DNA from: Elizabethkingia bruuniana
GTDB taxonomy: Bacteria > Bacteroidota > Bacteroidia > Flavobacteriales > Weeksellaceae
Assembly: GCF_002024805.1 (NCBI RefSeq)
Contig: NZ_CP014337.1
Span: 3,224,001 to 3,288,000 of the forward strand
Direction of reading: 5' to 3'
DNA: 64,000 bases
Shown here in pieces: positions 9,109 to 18,342 of the stretch; the stretch's first letter is position 1; each line of letters opens with the position of its first letter. Both the position numbers and the translations under genes were made by a program. The notes under the pieces are model-generated. The model did not search any database. It worked only from the letters and a program-made list of their open reading frames with translations, and was not told the DNA's origin.

Positions 9109-10475
9109 AATGGTATTTTTATAAAATTTTCAGGTTTTTCACTTTCCGCCAGAATACGGAAAACCATATTTTTTGTGTTGTGGCTTTTTGTTTTTAAGTT
9201 ACTACTTGCCTGCCCCGTTATCACTAATAATGCGGAGGCTAGTAGTGTTTCGTCTTTACTTCCCAATGGTTGTAACGGGAGCTGTGCATATTCGTCTGCA
9301 ATAAGAGCAGGTTCGATCCCTGAAGTATAATTTCCGGAATCCAGAATATTAAATATTTTGTACACCATAGGATAAATAACCCATTTATTTTCTGGTGTTT
9401 CAGTATCTGATAATGTAAATGCCGCCATATCCTTACCCAGTGTTTTATCGCCAATTTGGGTAACTTTAATATAGGGCTTAAGATTATTAATAACCACCTC
9501 AGCAGCTGAAGCGGTATTAGCAGAGGTAATAATATAGACTTCGGACAAAGATAATGCAGAGGTTTTCAAAGCATCGAAGCTTATATTCTGATTGCCGTTT
9601 GCAAATGCCTGATCAATTGAGTGACTTACAGTTCCACCATTTTTATTTCCTTTATAAACGATAAAAGGTGTTCCAGATTTTAGCTTATCCGTTATCAGCG
9701 CGCAAAGTGCTGCAGCCGATGAAACAGAACCTCCGCCGTTATAGCGCAGATCTAATATCAGATGACGGATATTTTGTCCCTTAAATTCCTGAAATGGCTT
9801 TACTAATGAACTTGCCACCCCATCCTGGAAATCAGCAAGATAAAGATAACCCACCTTATCATTATTTACCTCTAGTATTTTAGACAATAAAGGCTGATTA
9901 AAGCTAAGCATCGCCTGAACTTCTACCGAACGCCTAAAAACCAACTGGTTATCTTTTAACTCAGCAATCTTCAATGATAAAGTCCGGGATCCTGATACAG
10001 CTGCCATTATTTTACTAATATTTTCCGGACTAACGCTAAACTCATTAATTCCGGTAATAATATCTCCACGCTGTAATCCTGCACGTTTTGCCGGAGAATC
10101 CTCCAATACCATTTTTACAAGTGCAAACGTAAGCTGATTATGTTGCTGTATTACAGAAAAATCAAACCCAAACAACGTACGTACAGACTGCGGAATAGTT
10201 CCCGGATCATCTTTTTTTATAGCCACGGAAAACTGATCGTCTTTTACCAGTAAACTTTTGAAATAGTCTTTAGGGTTCTGATCTAAGCTGATTTGCGAAG
10301 GTATTTGATCTGCCCACAGATAATAACGCTGCATAGTCTTCAGCATCCACTGATTGACCTGCTGGCTGCTTCCGGCCGGATATGTACTAGGCATTTCCTC
10401 ATCTGCCCGACAAGAATACAATATTGTGAATAAAATAGTATAACACAACAAAGACCATCGCATTAACTTTTTCAT
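9105..10475 (-). CDS. S41 family peptidase lipoprotein
   Basis: 456 residues. It has a lipoprotein signal with lipobox LYSC (Cys22), so it is probably membrane-anchored outside the cytoplasm. A PDZ domain lies at about 100-175 (AGLQRGDIITGIN). The S41 (C-terminal processing protease) catalytic domain runs from about 205, with LDLRYNGGG at 241-249, the nucleophile at S323 (SANTASAAE) and the general-base lysine at K348 (GDKTLGK). These enzymes cleave exported proteins from the C-terminal side. It follows a lipoprotein gene by 84 bases in the locus headed by the TonB receptor, and may process components of that system. Its stop overlaps the next small gene. Confidence 0.88.
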   Translation of the reverse strand: MKKLMRWSLLCYTILFTILYSCRADEEMPSTYPAGSSQQVNQWMLKTMQRYYLWADQIPSQISLDQNPKDYFKSLLVKDDQFSVAIKKDDPGTIPQSVRTLFGFDFSVIQQHNQLTFALVKMVLEDSPAKRAGLQRGDIITGINEFSVSPENISKIMAAVSGSRTLSLKIAELKDNQLVFRRSVEVQAMLSFNQPLLSKILEVNNDKVGYLYLADFQDGVASSLVKPFQEFKGQNIRHLILDLRYNGGGSVSSAAALCALITDKLKSGTPFIVYKGNKNGGTVSHSIDQAFANGNQNISFDALKTSALSLSEVYIITSANTASAAEVVINNLKPYIKVTQIGDKTLGKDMAAFTLSDTETPENKWVIYPMVYKIFNILDSGNYTSGIEPALIADEYAQLPLQPLGSKDETLLASALLVITGQASSNLKTKSHNTKNMVFRILAESEKPENFIKIPL

Positions 10476-10559
10476 TTTCTAACTATTAATTTGTGAGTAA
10501 AAATCCTTCAAATATCAAAAGTTGGCATTACCTATATTTTAATTTAGTGTTAAATCTGT

Positions 10560-11303
10560 TTAATTTAAATACTGTGTAAGCTCAGTACCCTGTATACCAG
10601 TTATTTCACTATCTCCTGTTTCCTGAATTAACATCATTAAACCTTTATCTCTTACAGAATTCTGATTAATTCTTGAGTTTATAGTGGACACATAAGAAAT
10701 TTTTGTTCCGGGCTTTACAAGTGCTATTGTAAAAGCCGTGTTTTGTGCTGGTACAGCTAAATCCAGATATACTTGCCCGTCATTATTAAATTTTGCTCTT
10801 GTAATATCTGTAGTCTTCCCCAACCTGGTTGCAAAAACATAAATTTCAATATCTGAAAGCGGTGTTTTGCTTATTCTCCTCTCCGAAAAATCGAGTAGAA
10901 TCCCAACATTACCGGTGGTAGGTTTGGGAACATCAGGTATTTTATCTATAAGAGTTGTACCATCGTAAAAAAACTTGAAATTATTATTAAAGGTATTCCC
11001 TTCATAATTCTTGGTTACCAACACCTTTCCTTTTCCGTCTATAAGGCTAAAAACAGACGGAGCAAATGCATCAACATTTTTATCTACAGCATTTTTAAAA
11101 TATTTTTTATTTCCATCGTCTGTGGTAACAATGGTATTTCCCATTTTTATTTGTAACGAATCTTTTGCAATATACCCTTTGATGTTTACCTTCATTACTT
11201 TTTTATCCGGGTAATATTCCCTTTGGTCATCTGAACAGGAAGTAAATACAATAAAAAAGAAAAGGATATAAAGAAAAGAATATAGATTCTGCTTTGTTTT
11301 CAT
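10560..11303 (-). CDS. Putative lipoprotein of unknown function
   Basis: 247 residues with a lipoprotein signal (FTSCSDD, Cys23). The mature part is beta-rich with no motif I recognise. It contains a threonine/proline-rich linker near residues 120-135 and a second half starting GNVGILLDFSERRISK. It lies between a beta-helix lipoprotein and an S41 protease on the same strand, downstream of a FecR/TonB receptor pair. A surface or periplasmic accessory role for that receptor is plausible but unproven. Confidence 0.7.
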   Translation of the reverse strand: MKTKQNLYSFLYILFFFIVFTSCSDDQREYYPDKKVMKVNIKGYIAKDSLQIKMGNTIVTTDDGNKKYFKNAVDKNVDAFAPSVFSLIDGKGKVLVTKNYEGNTFNNNFKFFYDGTTLIDKIPDVPKPTTGNVGILLDFSERRISKTPLSDIEIYVFATRLGKTTDITRAKFNNDGQVYLDLAVPAQNTAFTIALVKPGTKISYVSTINSRINQNSVRDKGLMMLIQETGDSEITGIQGTELTQYLN

Positions 11304-11320
11304 AAAATTGATGTTAGAAA

Positions 11321-11343
11321 AGAGTGGTGGAAACCACCACTCT
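11321..11343 (-). terminator. Hairpin between the beta-helix gene and the next lipoprotein gene
   Basis: A perfect 10-bp stem (AGAGTGGTGG with its complement) and an AAA loop. The minus strand continues TTTTCTAAC, only a short U run. It may be a partial terminator or an mRNA-stabilising hairpin that sets unequal expression within the operon. Confidence 0.55.
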
Positions 11344-11366
11344 GAAAATTTAAAACTATTTGCTTA

Positions 11367-12647
11367 TTAAAAAGCGTATTGTACCCATCCTTGAGTCCAA
11401 TCACCATTAACGAAAGCCCCTTTGTTTGAACCGCTAAAATCAAGAATATCAAAGAATGGACTTGACGCTCCAAAAGTATTAGCTGATCCGTTGAAGATTG
11501 AATTGGTGTTATTAACTGATCCTGTAGGTGTAACAGCAGCAGTAAATCCGCTAAATCCGGAATTATTAACTGAAGACCATGCAGCATTAGTATCTCCGTC
11601 GAATACTAAACCATGAGTAAACCCAGTAATAACTACATTATTCAATGTAATCTCACCACCTCTTCTGATTCTAGCACCATATTTGTAAAGCGCAGCATCA
11701 CCTGAATTATTAACACCATAAACACTTACATTATTTAACGTAGGGTGTGTTTTAGGCAATAATCCAAAGCTTGCATCTTCAGAAGCAGCATTATTATCCA
11801 GCTCTATACCGTTAGAATCTGGCTTTCCACCACTTTGGCTGTGAGTAGAGTTTTTATCTGCAATTACAACAGCATTTGTAATTGTTCCTGTAAATCCATT
11901 ATCAAAATCTAATCCGTCATCATCTGCAGCAAATGAAACTAAATTAGAAGCATTAACTGTTCCTCCGAAGAATTCGAATGAGTCGTCTCTACCATAAGAA
12001 ACCTGGATATGATCTAAAGTAGTACCATTACCTACACCACCACAAGTAAGACCATTGATTTCGTTATCTTGAGAAAGGTTATAACCTGCATATTCTATTC
12101 TTACATATTTTAAAATACCTGAATTATCTGCTGCGTTTGTACCTAAATCACCTCCGAATTTATATTTATCATCAGAGCTAGGAAGTCCTTCAATTGTTTT
12201 TTTAACATTGGCAGGTGCACTTCCTAATAAGATAATACCTCCGAAATCTCCTGGAGTTGCAGTAGTAGAAGCGTCATTATCCAACAATTTATAACTTGTG
12301 AATATGATCGGGTTTTGTTCAGTTCCCGTTGCATTAATCTTGGCTCCTCTTAGAACAATAAGAGCAGAAACAGTTCCTTGTTTTCCTTTGACAAAAGTAC
12401 CTGGCTGGATAGTTAAAGTAACCCCTGGAGCAACATCAACTTGTCCGTCAAGTTCCCAAACTTTGTCACTTGTCCATGTAGTGTCAGCAGTAATAGTACC
12501 ACTTACTGTTTGTACTGCAGCAGGAAAACCTGTGTAGTCAGCAGTTGTAGACTGCATTTTAAAATTGTCTTGTTCTGCTATTCCCTCACGGCTACAAGAG
12601 TTTAACATTAATGCTGCAACTGAGGCAGTTAAAAAAAGCTTTTTCAT
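11367..12647 (-). CDS. Lipoprotein with right-handed beta-helix repeats
   Basis: 426 residues. It starts MKKLFLTASVAALMLNSCSRE with a lipobox Cys at 18. The body is rich in Gly, Asn and Asp with repeated short strands (GVTLTIQPGTFVKGKQG, GILKYVRIEYAGYN, TLNNVSVYGVNNSGDAAL), the pattern of pectate-lyase-like parallel beta-helix proteins. No catalytic signature is evident. It is encoded 230 bases after a TonB receptor and is probably the surface-exposed partner that captures or processes the receptor's substrate. The carbohydrate or other ligand is unknown. Confidence 0.75.
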   Translation of the reverse strand: MKKLFLTASVAALMLNSCSREGIAEQDNFKMQSTTADYTGFPAAVQTVSGTITADTTWTSDKVWELDGQVDVAPGVTLTIQPGTFVKGKQGTVSALIVLRGAKINATGTEQNPIIFTSYKLLDNDASTTATPGDFGGIILLGSAPANVKKTIEGLPSSDDKYKFGGDLGTNAADNSGILKYVRIEYAGYNLSQDNEINGLTCGGVGNGTTLDHIQVSYGRDDSFEFFGGTVNASNLVSFAADDDGLDFDNGFTGTITNAVVIADKNSTHSQSGGKPDSNGIELDNNAASEDASFGLLPKTHPTLNNVSVYGVNNSGDAALYKYGARIRRGGEITLNNVVITGFTHGLVFDGDTNAAWSSVNNSGFSGFTAAVTPTGSVNNTNSIFNGSANTFGASSPFFDILDFSGSNKGAFVNGDWTQGWVQYAF

Positions 12648-12877
12648 ATTAATTGATTTTTTTTACTTTTGCCATCTTTAGAAGAATTTCAATTTGGTGG
12701 GGAGCAATTGGTTACAGCATGGCAAATATTCTGTTCCCTCTTTGCTCTCTGCTTTTTTTACTTTCTACAGAACGAAAGTCTTCTTTGCCCCTGCAATATG
12801 TGATGAGTTTCTGTTATACTATAATGTGATTGGTTCTTACTTGAAAACTCCATACTATGCAATGGTGAAAGAATATT

Positions 12878-15800
12878 TTAAAAGTTGTAGGTAAAACTTA
12901 GTGTGAAACGACGGCCAACATTAAAGCGGTACAATACATTATCTTTCTCATCATACGCATCAGACCAGCCCTCTTTATGTGTCGCATATTTCTTATAAAA
13001 TACAGGATTTTGGAATCTCACATCACTCCTTCCTTTATCTGAATTAGGAGGATTGAACTGATAACTATTTTCATTATTATAATAAATATAGTCTTCATTG
13101 AAGATATTACTGATGTTCAGTTTAATCTCTAATTGTTTGTTTTTCATTAATTTATAGGAAATCTGAGCATCAGCTTTTCCATAAGGGGCAAGATATTCTT
13201 TACCAGCTTCATCAAAGGAAACTACATTAAGCATTTTACCAGCTTTATTATACAAAATATTTACACCAAGACGATCACCAAAATAGCCTAATCCAAGATT
13301 GAATATATATGGAGACTGTCCATACAAAGGACGATTATCTGTATATGCAATTTGCTTATTAATACTTTCTCCTTTTTCATTTTTAAAAGAAACACCATCT
13401 TCGTCAACACTTGAAGGTTCTTCAACTTGTACTTTAGTATCATTCACTGAAAGGTTTCCTATAAACTTCAGGTTTTTAAGGTTTTCAGAAATAAAACTAA
13501 AATCTTTTTGTATATCTACCTCTATCCCTTTTACTTTAGCATTTTTAGTATTTAACCTTGTAAAAACGTTTGCTGCATCGGGAGTAATACGTCTGTAAAG
13601 CTCGACAGGATCATCTATATTTTTATAATACAAACCTACAGAGATCAACTCTCCTGGTGATGGATACCATTCTGCTTTAAAGTCATAATTATTAGTAACA
13701 GAAGAAATTATAGGCATATTAAAAATTTCCCCGCCCATAATTGGTTCATAATAAGGATACTTATTCCTTTCGGAGAATTGAGGACGGATTACACTTTTTG
13801 AATAAGCAAGCCTGAAATTAAAATTATTCCATGGAGTATAGGTAAAGTTGACTGAGGGCAAGAATTGCCATTTTTTATCATCAGTCTTACCTTCATAAGA
13901 CCATCTTGTTTTATATGCTGTATTTTCAATATCCTTATATAGATAATACTCTGCTTTGAGCCCCCATACAAGACGGAATTTATTCCATCTGTTGTCTAAC
14001 ATTATATAAGGTGCGTGCTGATCTACTTTTCCGTCAAATTTATTTCCTGCTTCCCAGGTAGGCACCCAAGCAAAACCGTTTGGATTGTAATTTTTCTGAT
14101 CCAGCTTAACTGAAATTGGAGCCATTAATAATTCCTGTGGAGTTAGATATCCCCCGCTTCCAGTAGCAGATCTCATGGCATTTAAAGACACCTCAAAAAA
14201 GTCCTGGGCAGCTTCTTTTGCAGCACCAAAGTAACCTACTTTTAGATTATTTTTAAAACTCCCGAGTATAAAAGGGTATGAAAAAGAAGTCTCCCAGTTA
14301 TAATCTTTTTCATTATATAAATAGCTTCCTCGTCCAAAAGGCACTCTCTTAAATGTATTTCCTAATACATCCGGCATGGTGTAATAAAAATATTCATCGC
14401 CGATTTTCTTATTTATAAAGTTGAGATAGGTTACATCTTTTTGATCTCTATTGATTTCTGTTCTCGAAATAGCCCAATCCCACTTAACTTTTCCTAATTG
14501 ATGTGTTCCTTCCAGTTTATTTTGTAAAAGAGCTGAAAAAACAGGTCTATTAGTCTCTTCAATAATACTAGGAGCCGTTCCTTCTGATGTATCATCATAA
14601 CTCCATCCGAGAATTCTATTTAGTCTTTGATCGAAAACTCTGGAGTAAATATTACGCAATGTAAACCTGTTCTTTCCTAGCTGTGCACCAACATTAAATA
14701 AGGCACTCCATGTAGTATTAAATTCATAGTTTCCACCAGTATTTCTAGTGCTCCTTTCTATTAAATCACCACTCTTATTAGTAAAATACCTTCTGTAATT
14801 TCCCCGTTCAAAATTTTTAATCTCTTCTTGCTCTTGCCTGTTTCGGTAAGATAATGCGGCAACAAATCCCAGTTTGTTACTATTATTACGATTTAAATTA
14901 AAATAGGTTCCTCCCGAAGCTTGATACTGAATTCCTAATGGGGTATTTGACCTGTAAGTTGTGAAATTGTCATTTTTAAATAGTTTTGATTGCTCTAATA
15001 ATTCAGGATTAGTTTGAGCATTACCTCCATTTTCACTAGATAGTTGAAGTAGGGTTTTAACTTGCCCTATTGGAAGGTTTCTGGAGCCATCATCAAAAGC
15101 CAGATAATCATACTTTCTTACTTTTCTGCCCAATTGTTCCTTAAATGTACTAATGTCATTATAGGATGAACCCATTGAAAAATTAAAAAATGGCTCTGTG
15201 GGAATATCTTTTGTCACTATTTGTACAAAACCACCAGCAAAATTTGCATTCATATCCGGCGTTGCAGTCTTGCTTACAATGATGTTATCTATTACCGATG
15301 TAGGGATAAGATCGAAAGAAAACATTTTTCGGGTAGGATCTGTACTTGGCTGTGTTACTCCGTCCAGTGCAGTTTCGTTCCAGCGTTCTCCCATCCCTCT
15401 TACCACAACAAATTTGTTATCTACGGTGGAAAGTCCTGTAATTCTTTTTATAGCATCTCCTGCATCATTATCAGGAGTTTTGGATATCTGCTCCGCTGAA
15501 ATTCCGTCCGAAAGTTCTGCTGCTTTTTTTTGTTTAGCCAACAGCCCGCTTACAGTATTCTGCTTTTTAGCTGCCGAGATTGTTACTTCTTTTATGATAC
15601 GTTCATCCTTCCCTATTGGGCTAAGACTAAGAGAAATCTGGTTAGTCTCACTATTTTTTACAACAACATCATCCAATATTGTAGTACTATAACCTTTGGC
15701 CTTTATTGTAAATGTATATTGTCCTTCCGGTAATTCTATAGAAAAATCTCCGTTATTACCTGTTACAATTGTTATTCCTTCCGGATTAACACTTATTACA

Positions 15801-16180
15801 GCTCCTGCGAGCGGAGCGCCTACTTCATCTAATATTTTCCCGGAAACTCTTCCTTTTCCAAGAGATTGATTTCTTTGTACAATCATAAAGGAACTTCCCC
15901 CTAGTGGGCGGTAAGTAAATGCTGTACCGGACAAAGATTTACGGATAAGTTGTTCAGCAGATTTGGAATCCCCCTCCACGGACGGGGCATTGGTATTTTG
16001 CAGCATCGTATTATCAAATGCAATGTTGCGGCCTGTTTGCAGGCTAATTTTTTGTAACCTTGTCGTCAGATTTTCTGATGCAAAACTAACGCTTTGCGCA
16101 GGCAGAATACCAACTAAGCTAATGCCGGCTAGTAGCAGTATGCTTTTCAGGTTAACAATACTCTGGTAGTTCTTTTTCAT
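12878..16180 (-). CDS. TonB-dependent receptor with STN signalling domain
   Basis: 1100 residues. Order of parts: signal peptide (about 1-33), STN domain (about 40-105) of the type that contacts FecR anti-sigma factors, a carboxypeptidase-regulatory-like beta domain (about 113-190, VSGKILDEVGAPLAGAV), plug domain (about 220-330, RITGLSTVDNKFVVVRGMG), then a long outer-membrane barrel ending RFTLSFTYNF. The terminal aromatic residue is typical of barrels. It imports a ligand using TonB energy. It begins two bases after the fecR stop, so signalling through FecR and the divergent sigma factor is likely. The plug lacks the usual SusC signature, and no SusD gene follows. Confidence 0.9.
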   Translation of the reverse strand: MKKNYQSIVNLKSILLLAGISLVGILPAQSVSFASENLTTRLQKISLQTGRNIAFDNTMLQNTNAPSVEGDSKSAEQLIRKSLSGTAFTYRPLGGSSFMIVQRNQSLGKGRVSGKILDEVGAPLAGAVISVNPEGITIVTGNNGDFSIELPEGQYTFTIKAKGYSTTILDDVVVKNSETNQISLSLSPIGKDERIIKEVTISAAKKQNTVSGLLAKQKKAAELSDGISAEQISKTPDNDAGDAIKRITGLSTVDNKFVVVRGMGERWNETALDGVTQPSTDPTRKMFSFDLIPTSVIDNIIVSKTATPDMNANFAGGFVQIVTKDIPTEPFFNFSMGSSYNDISTFKEQLGRKVRKYDYLAFDDGSRNLPIGQVKTLLQLSSENGGNAQTNPELLEQSKLFKNDNFTTYRSNTPLGIQYQASGGTYFNLNRNNSNKLGFVAALSYRNRQEQEEIKNFERGNYRRYFTNKSGDLIERSTRNTGGNYEFNTTWSALFNVGAQLGKNRFTLRNIYSRVFDQRLNRILGWSYDDTSEGTAPSIIEETNRPVFSALLQNKLEGTHQLGKVKWDWAISRTEINRDQKDVTYLNFINKKIGDEYFYYTMPDVLGNTFKRVPFGRGSYLYNEKDYNWETSFSYPFILGSFKNNLKVGYFGAAKEAAQDFFEVSLNAMRSATGSGGYLTPQELLMAPISVKLDQKNYNPNGFAWVPTWEAGNKFDGKVDQHAPYIMLDNRWNKFRLVWGLKAEYYLYKDIENTAYKTRWSYEGKTDDKKWQFLPSVNFTYTPWNNFNFRLAYSKSVIRPQFSERNKYPYYEPIMGGEIFNMPIISSVTNNYDFKAEWYPSPGELISVGLYYKNIDDPVELYRRITPDAANVFTRLNTKNAKVKGIEVDIQKDFSFISENLKNLKFIGNLSVNDTKVQVEEPSSVDEDGVSFKNEKGESINKQIAYTDNRPLYGQSPYIFNLGLGYFGDRLGVNILYNKAGKMLNVVSFDEAGKEYLAPYGKADAQISYKLMKNKQLEIKLNISNIFNEDYIYYNNENSYQFNPPNSDKGRSDVRFQNPVFYKKYATHKEGWSDAYDEKDNVLYRFNVGRRFTLSFTYNF

Positions 16181-16182
16181 TT

Positions 16183-17178
16183 TTACTTAACAGATTTATT
16201 TTTTTTATTTTCAGATTCATCAATTTCTGTTTTATGAGAGAAAATAATTTGTTTCCCCTGCTTTTTATACTGCAGTTGGTAAATACCGCAAATAGCATCT
16301 AATATATTCTGCAGGTTTTCATCATTCCTGAAGCTTGCATTAAGGCGGATATTATCCATATTAAATGTTGAGATAAGCGTAACTCCATATTTCATTTTTA
16401 CACGCATGGCCACTTCCTGAAATCCCGCATTGGAAAATACAAGATCACCTGTACGCCATGATGCTGTACGATCTGCATCGGCTTCATTTACACGCGAAGT
16501 CTTATTACGCTGATCATAGATTAGTCTTTCATTTTTTTCGAAAACACCATATACATGCTTTGCATCAGAAATCTGAACCTTACCAGTCCTCACCGTGACA
16601 ATACTCTCTCCAAGAGCCTTATAAGATTTGATATTAAATGAAGTTCCTAAAACGGTTGTTTTAAGATTTTGATAATGAACAATAAATGGCTTTTTAGGGT
16701 TTTTAGTCACAGAAAAGAAAGCTTCTCCTTCTTCCAACCATACTTCACGAAGTTTGTCATTGAATTTTGCCTTATCGTAAGTTACTTTTGTAGCATTATT
16801 AATGAATACCTCACTACCATCAGGAAGCACTAATTTTTTAATTTCATTTTTAGCGGTAGAAAATATTGCTCTTTCACTTTCTGAAGTTTTATTTATCTGG
16901 ATAAAGAGAAACCCTAAAGCAAAAATGAATATAACAGATGCTGCCACAGCATAAGATCTGATAGCAATTTGTCTTGGTCTGTTAGCTCTTACATTAATTT
17001 GTATTTTCTGAGAAAGCTGCTTCCATATCAAATCCTTTTCTCTACTCTCATCAGCTGTAATTTCTGATTCTTTATCCAGTAAATTCTGTATTAATTCCTT
17101 CTCCTTAGGCAACAACTTATCTTCCCTTTCCAGAAGGCGGAAGAAAAAAGCTGTTATCTTTTCTGTTGTAAATTTCAT
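16183..17178 (-). CDS. FecR-family anti-sigma factor
   Basis: 331 residues from the ATG at 17178; an in-frame ATG ten codons upstream (17208) is less likely because the FecR N-terminus normally starts near MKFTTEKI. It has a cytoplasmic N-terminal sigma-binding part, one membrane span at about residues 73-97, a periplasmic FecR domain (about 110-210, LVLPDGSEVFINNATKVTY) and a C-terminal DUF4974-like part. It holds an ECF sigma factor until the STN domain of a loaded TonB receptor signals. The receptor gene follows two bases later. The sigma gene is divergent rather than in the same operon. Confidence 0.9.
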   Translation of the reverse strand: MKFTTEKITAFFFRLLEREDKLLPKEKELIQNLLDKESEITADESREKDLIWKQLSQKIQINVRANRPRQIAIRSYAVAASVIFIFALGFLFIQINKTSESERAIFSTAKNEIKKLVLPDGSEVFINNATKVTYDKAKFNDKLREVWLEEGEAFFSVTKNPKKPFIVHYQNLKTTVLGTSFNIKSYKALGESIVTVRTGKVQISDAKHVYGVFEKNERLIYDQRNKTSRVNEADADRTASWRTGDLVFSNAGFQEVAMRVKMKYGVTLISTFNMDNIRLNASFRNDENLQNILDAICGIYQLQYKKQGKQIIFSHKTEIDESENKKNKSVK

Positions 17179-17399
17179 AAATAAGTTTTCGATAGTATAT
17201 CGTATCAAAAACCAATTTGTCCTTTAGCCTTTTTAGTTATTTTTCAGTAGCATCTCTTTTTCCTGAACAATTATTAACATTGTATAACATTGATTAGTAA
17301 TAATTTACAGAAAATTAAAGCTTATATAAATTTTCATTATATCAATTAAATTAATAATGTATTAATAGATTGTTCACGAAAACTTAATCCATTTACCCA

Positions 17400-17407
17400 T
17401 AAATTTG
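17400..17407 (+). promoter_or_regulatory. Candidate -7 element for the ECF sigma gene
   Basis: TAAATTTG lies five bases before the GTG start of the sigma gene, with a TTG at 17370-17372 (spacing 27, longer than usual). If used, the transcript would be nearly leaderless. Confidence 0.4.
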
Positions 17408-17412
17408 AAGCA

Positions 17413-18018
17413 GTGAAAACAGAGACTGACATAGCTCTTTTGGAAAGAGTAAAATGCAAAGACCAGCAGGCCTTTCGTATGTTGTATAACAGATATTTTA
17501 CACTGTTATTCAGGAGAGTTTATGCAAAAATTAAAAATGAAGAAATTGCACGGGATATTCTTCAGGAAACCTGGATGAAAGTATGGGAAGAGCCCGATTT
17601 TATCCTGAAAAAAGAGATACAGCTAAACGCTTTCTTGCTAAAACATTGTGATTACCGTATTCTGGATTATTTTCGGAACCTTAAATACAAAACTGAGTTC
17701 TCTGAGGAAAATTATCCGGAGATATCTGATGATGAATATCTGGAAATACTAGACACCTTTGATACAAAAGAACTACTGCAAAAAATACAGGCAATTATAG
17801 ACCAGCTTACTACAACCGAAAAACAGGTTTTTGAACTCCGAATGATGAAAAGGAAATCTGTTGAAGAAACGGCGAGAATATTAAATATAAGTGAAAAAAC
17901 GGTCAGAAATTATCTTTCTTCTACTCTGAGCGAGGTAAGAAAGCAACTAAAAACACACTATAAGGCTTCTCGTTACGTTGCAGCAATATTCTACATAGAG
18001 TTATTTCTAAATAAATAA
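17413..18018 (+). CDS. ECF RNA polymerase sigma factor (sigma-70 family)
   Basis: 201 residues from a GTG start. Region 2 is at about residues 20-90 (DILQETWMKVWEEP, LDYFRNLKY). Region 4 is at about 120-180, with the helix-turn-helix SVEETARILNISEKTVRNYL. It directs RNA polymerase to a small regulon. It is transcribed away from fecR across a 234-base shared region, so it is very likely the partner of that anti-sigma factor. It is closed by a strong terminator. Confidence 0.92.
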   Translation: MKTETDIALLERVKCKDQQAFRMLYNRYFTLLFRRVYAKIKNEEIARDILQETWMKVWEEPDFILKKEIQLNAFLLKHCDYRILDYFRNLKYKTEFSEENYPEISDDEYLEILDTFDTKELLQKIQAIIDQLTTTEKQVFELRMMKRKSVEETARILNISEKTVRNYLSSTLSEVRKQLKTHYKASRYVAAIFYIELFLNK

Positions 18019-18044
18019 AACCGACTGATATCTCAGTCGGTTTT
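18017..18044. terminator. Terminator after the ECF sigma gene
   Basis: 12-bp stem AAAACCGACTGA with its complement, four-base loop, A/U-rich flanks. It can serve the convergent 76-residue gene too. Confidence 0.85.
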
Positions 18045-18067
18045 ATTATATTATTTTTTAGTAAGGA

Positions 18068-18298
18068 CTAGCCTTGCTTATACAAATCTTCTCTGTAATA
18101 AGGGTTATCATCTTCCGTATCAGAGTGGTACTCATTATCCTTATTATTTCCTAATGGAGCTACCAATATCCAGCACCAGTATACGAAATATCCACATGCT
18201 ACTATGAATAGAATCCAGTTAAGAACATTTCCGAAGGTATCGTAAAACCCGAATGACCATTTGAAAACTTTGCTCAAGAATAACCAAAAAGACGTCAT
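18068..18298 (-). CDS. Small membrane protein, DUF6341-like
   Basis: 76 residues. A hydrophobic span lies at about residues 27-48 (LNWILFIVACGYFVYWCWIL), followed by an acidic, polar tail. The FGNVLNW...YWCW pattern resembles the flavobacterial family DUF6341, whose gene usually lies near a DUF6427 gene. Here a DUF6427-like gene is divergent and 44 bases away, which supports the call. Function is unknown. The family assignment is from memory of the pattern, not a search. Confidence 0.65.
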   Translation of the reverse strand: MTSFWLFLSKVFKWSFGFYDTFGNVLNWILFIVACGYFVYWCWILVAPLGNNKDNEYHSDTEDDNPYYREDLYKQG

Positions 18299-18317
18299 TA
18301 TTTCCTTATTTTAATAT

Positions 18318-18325
18318 TAACTTTG
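18318..18325 (+). promoter_or_regulatory. Candidate -7 element for the DUF6427-like gene
   Basis: TAACTTTG lies 17 bases before the ATG at 18343, between two divergent genes. It fits TAnnTTTG; a matching upstream TTG is not seen. Confidence 0.35.
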
Positions 18326-18342
18326 TCGCAAATTTAATAAAA

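Noticed and set aside
12694-12894. Open frame of 66 codons on the plus strand between the TonB receptor and beta-helix genes
   Set aside because: Low-complexity, cysteine- and phenylalanine-rich translation, overlaps the receptor's 3' end, and no promoter is seen.
15198-15692. 164-codon open frame opposite the TonB receptor plug region
   Set aside because: It is an antisense shadow of a well-supported gene with no start context.
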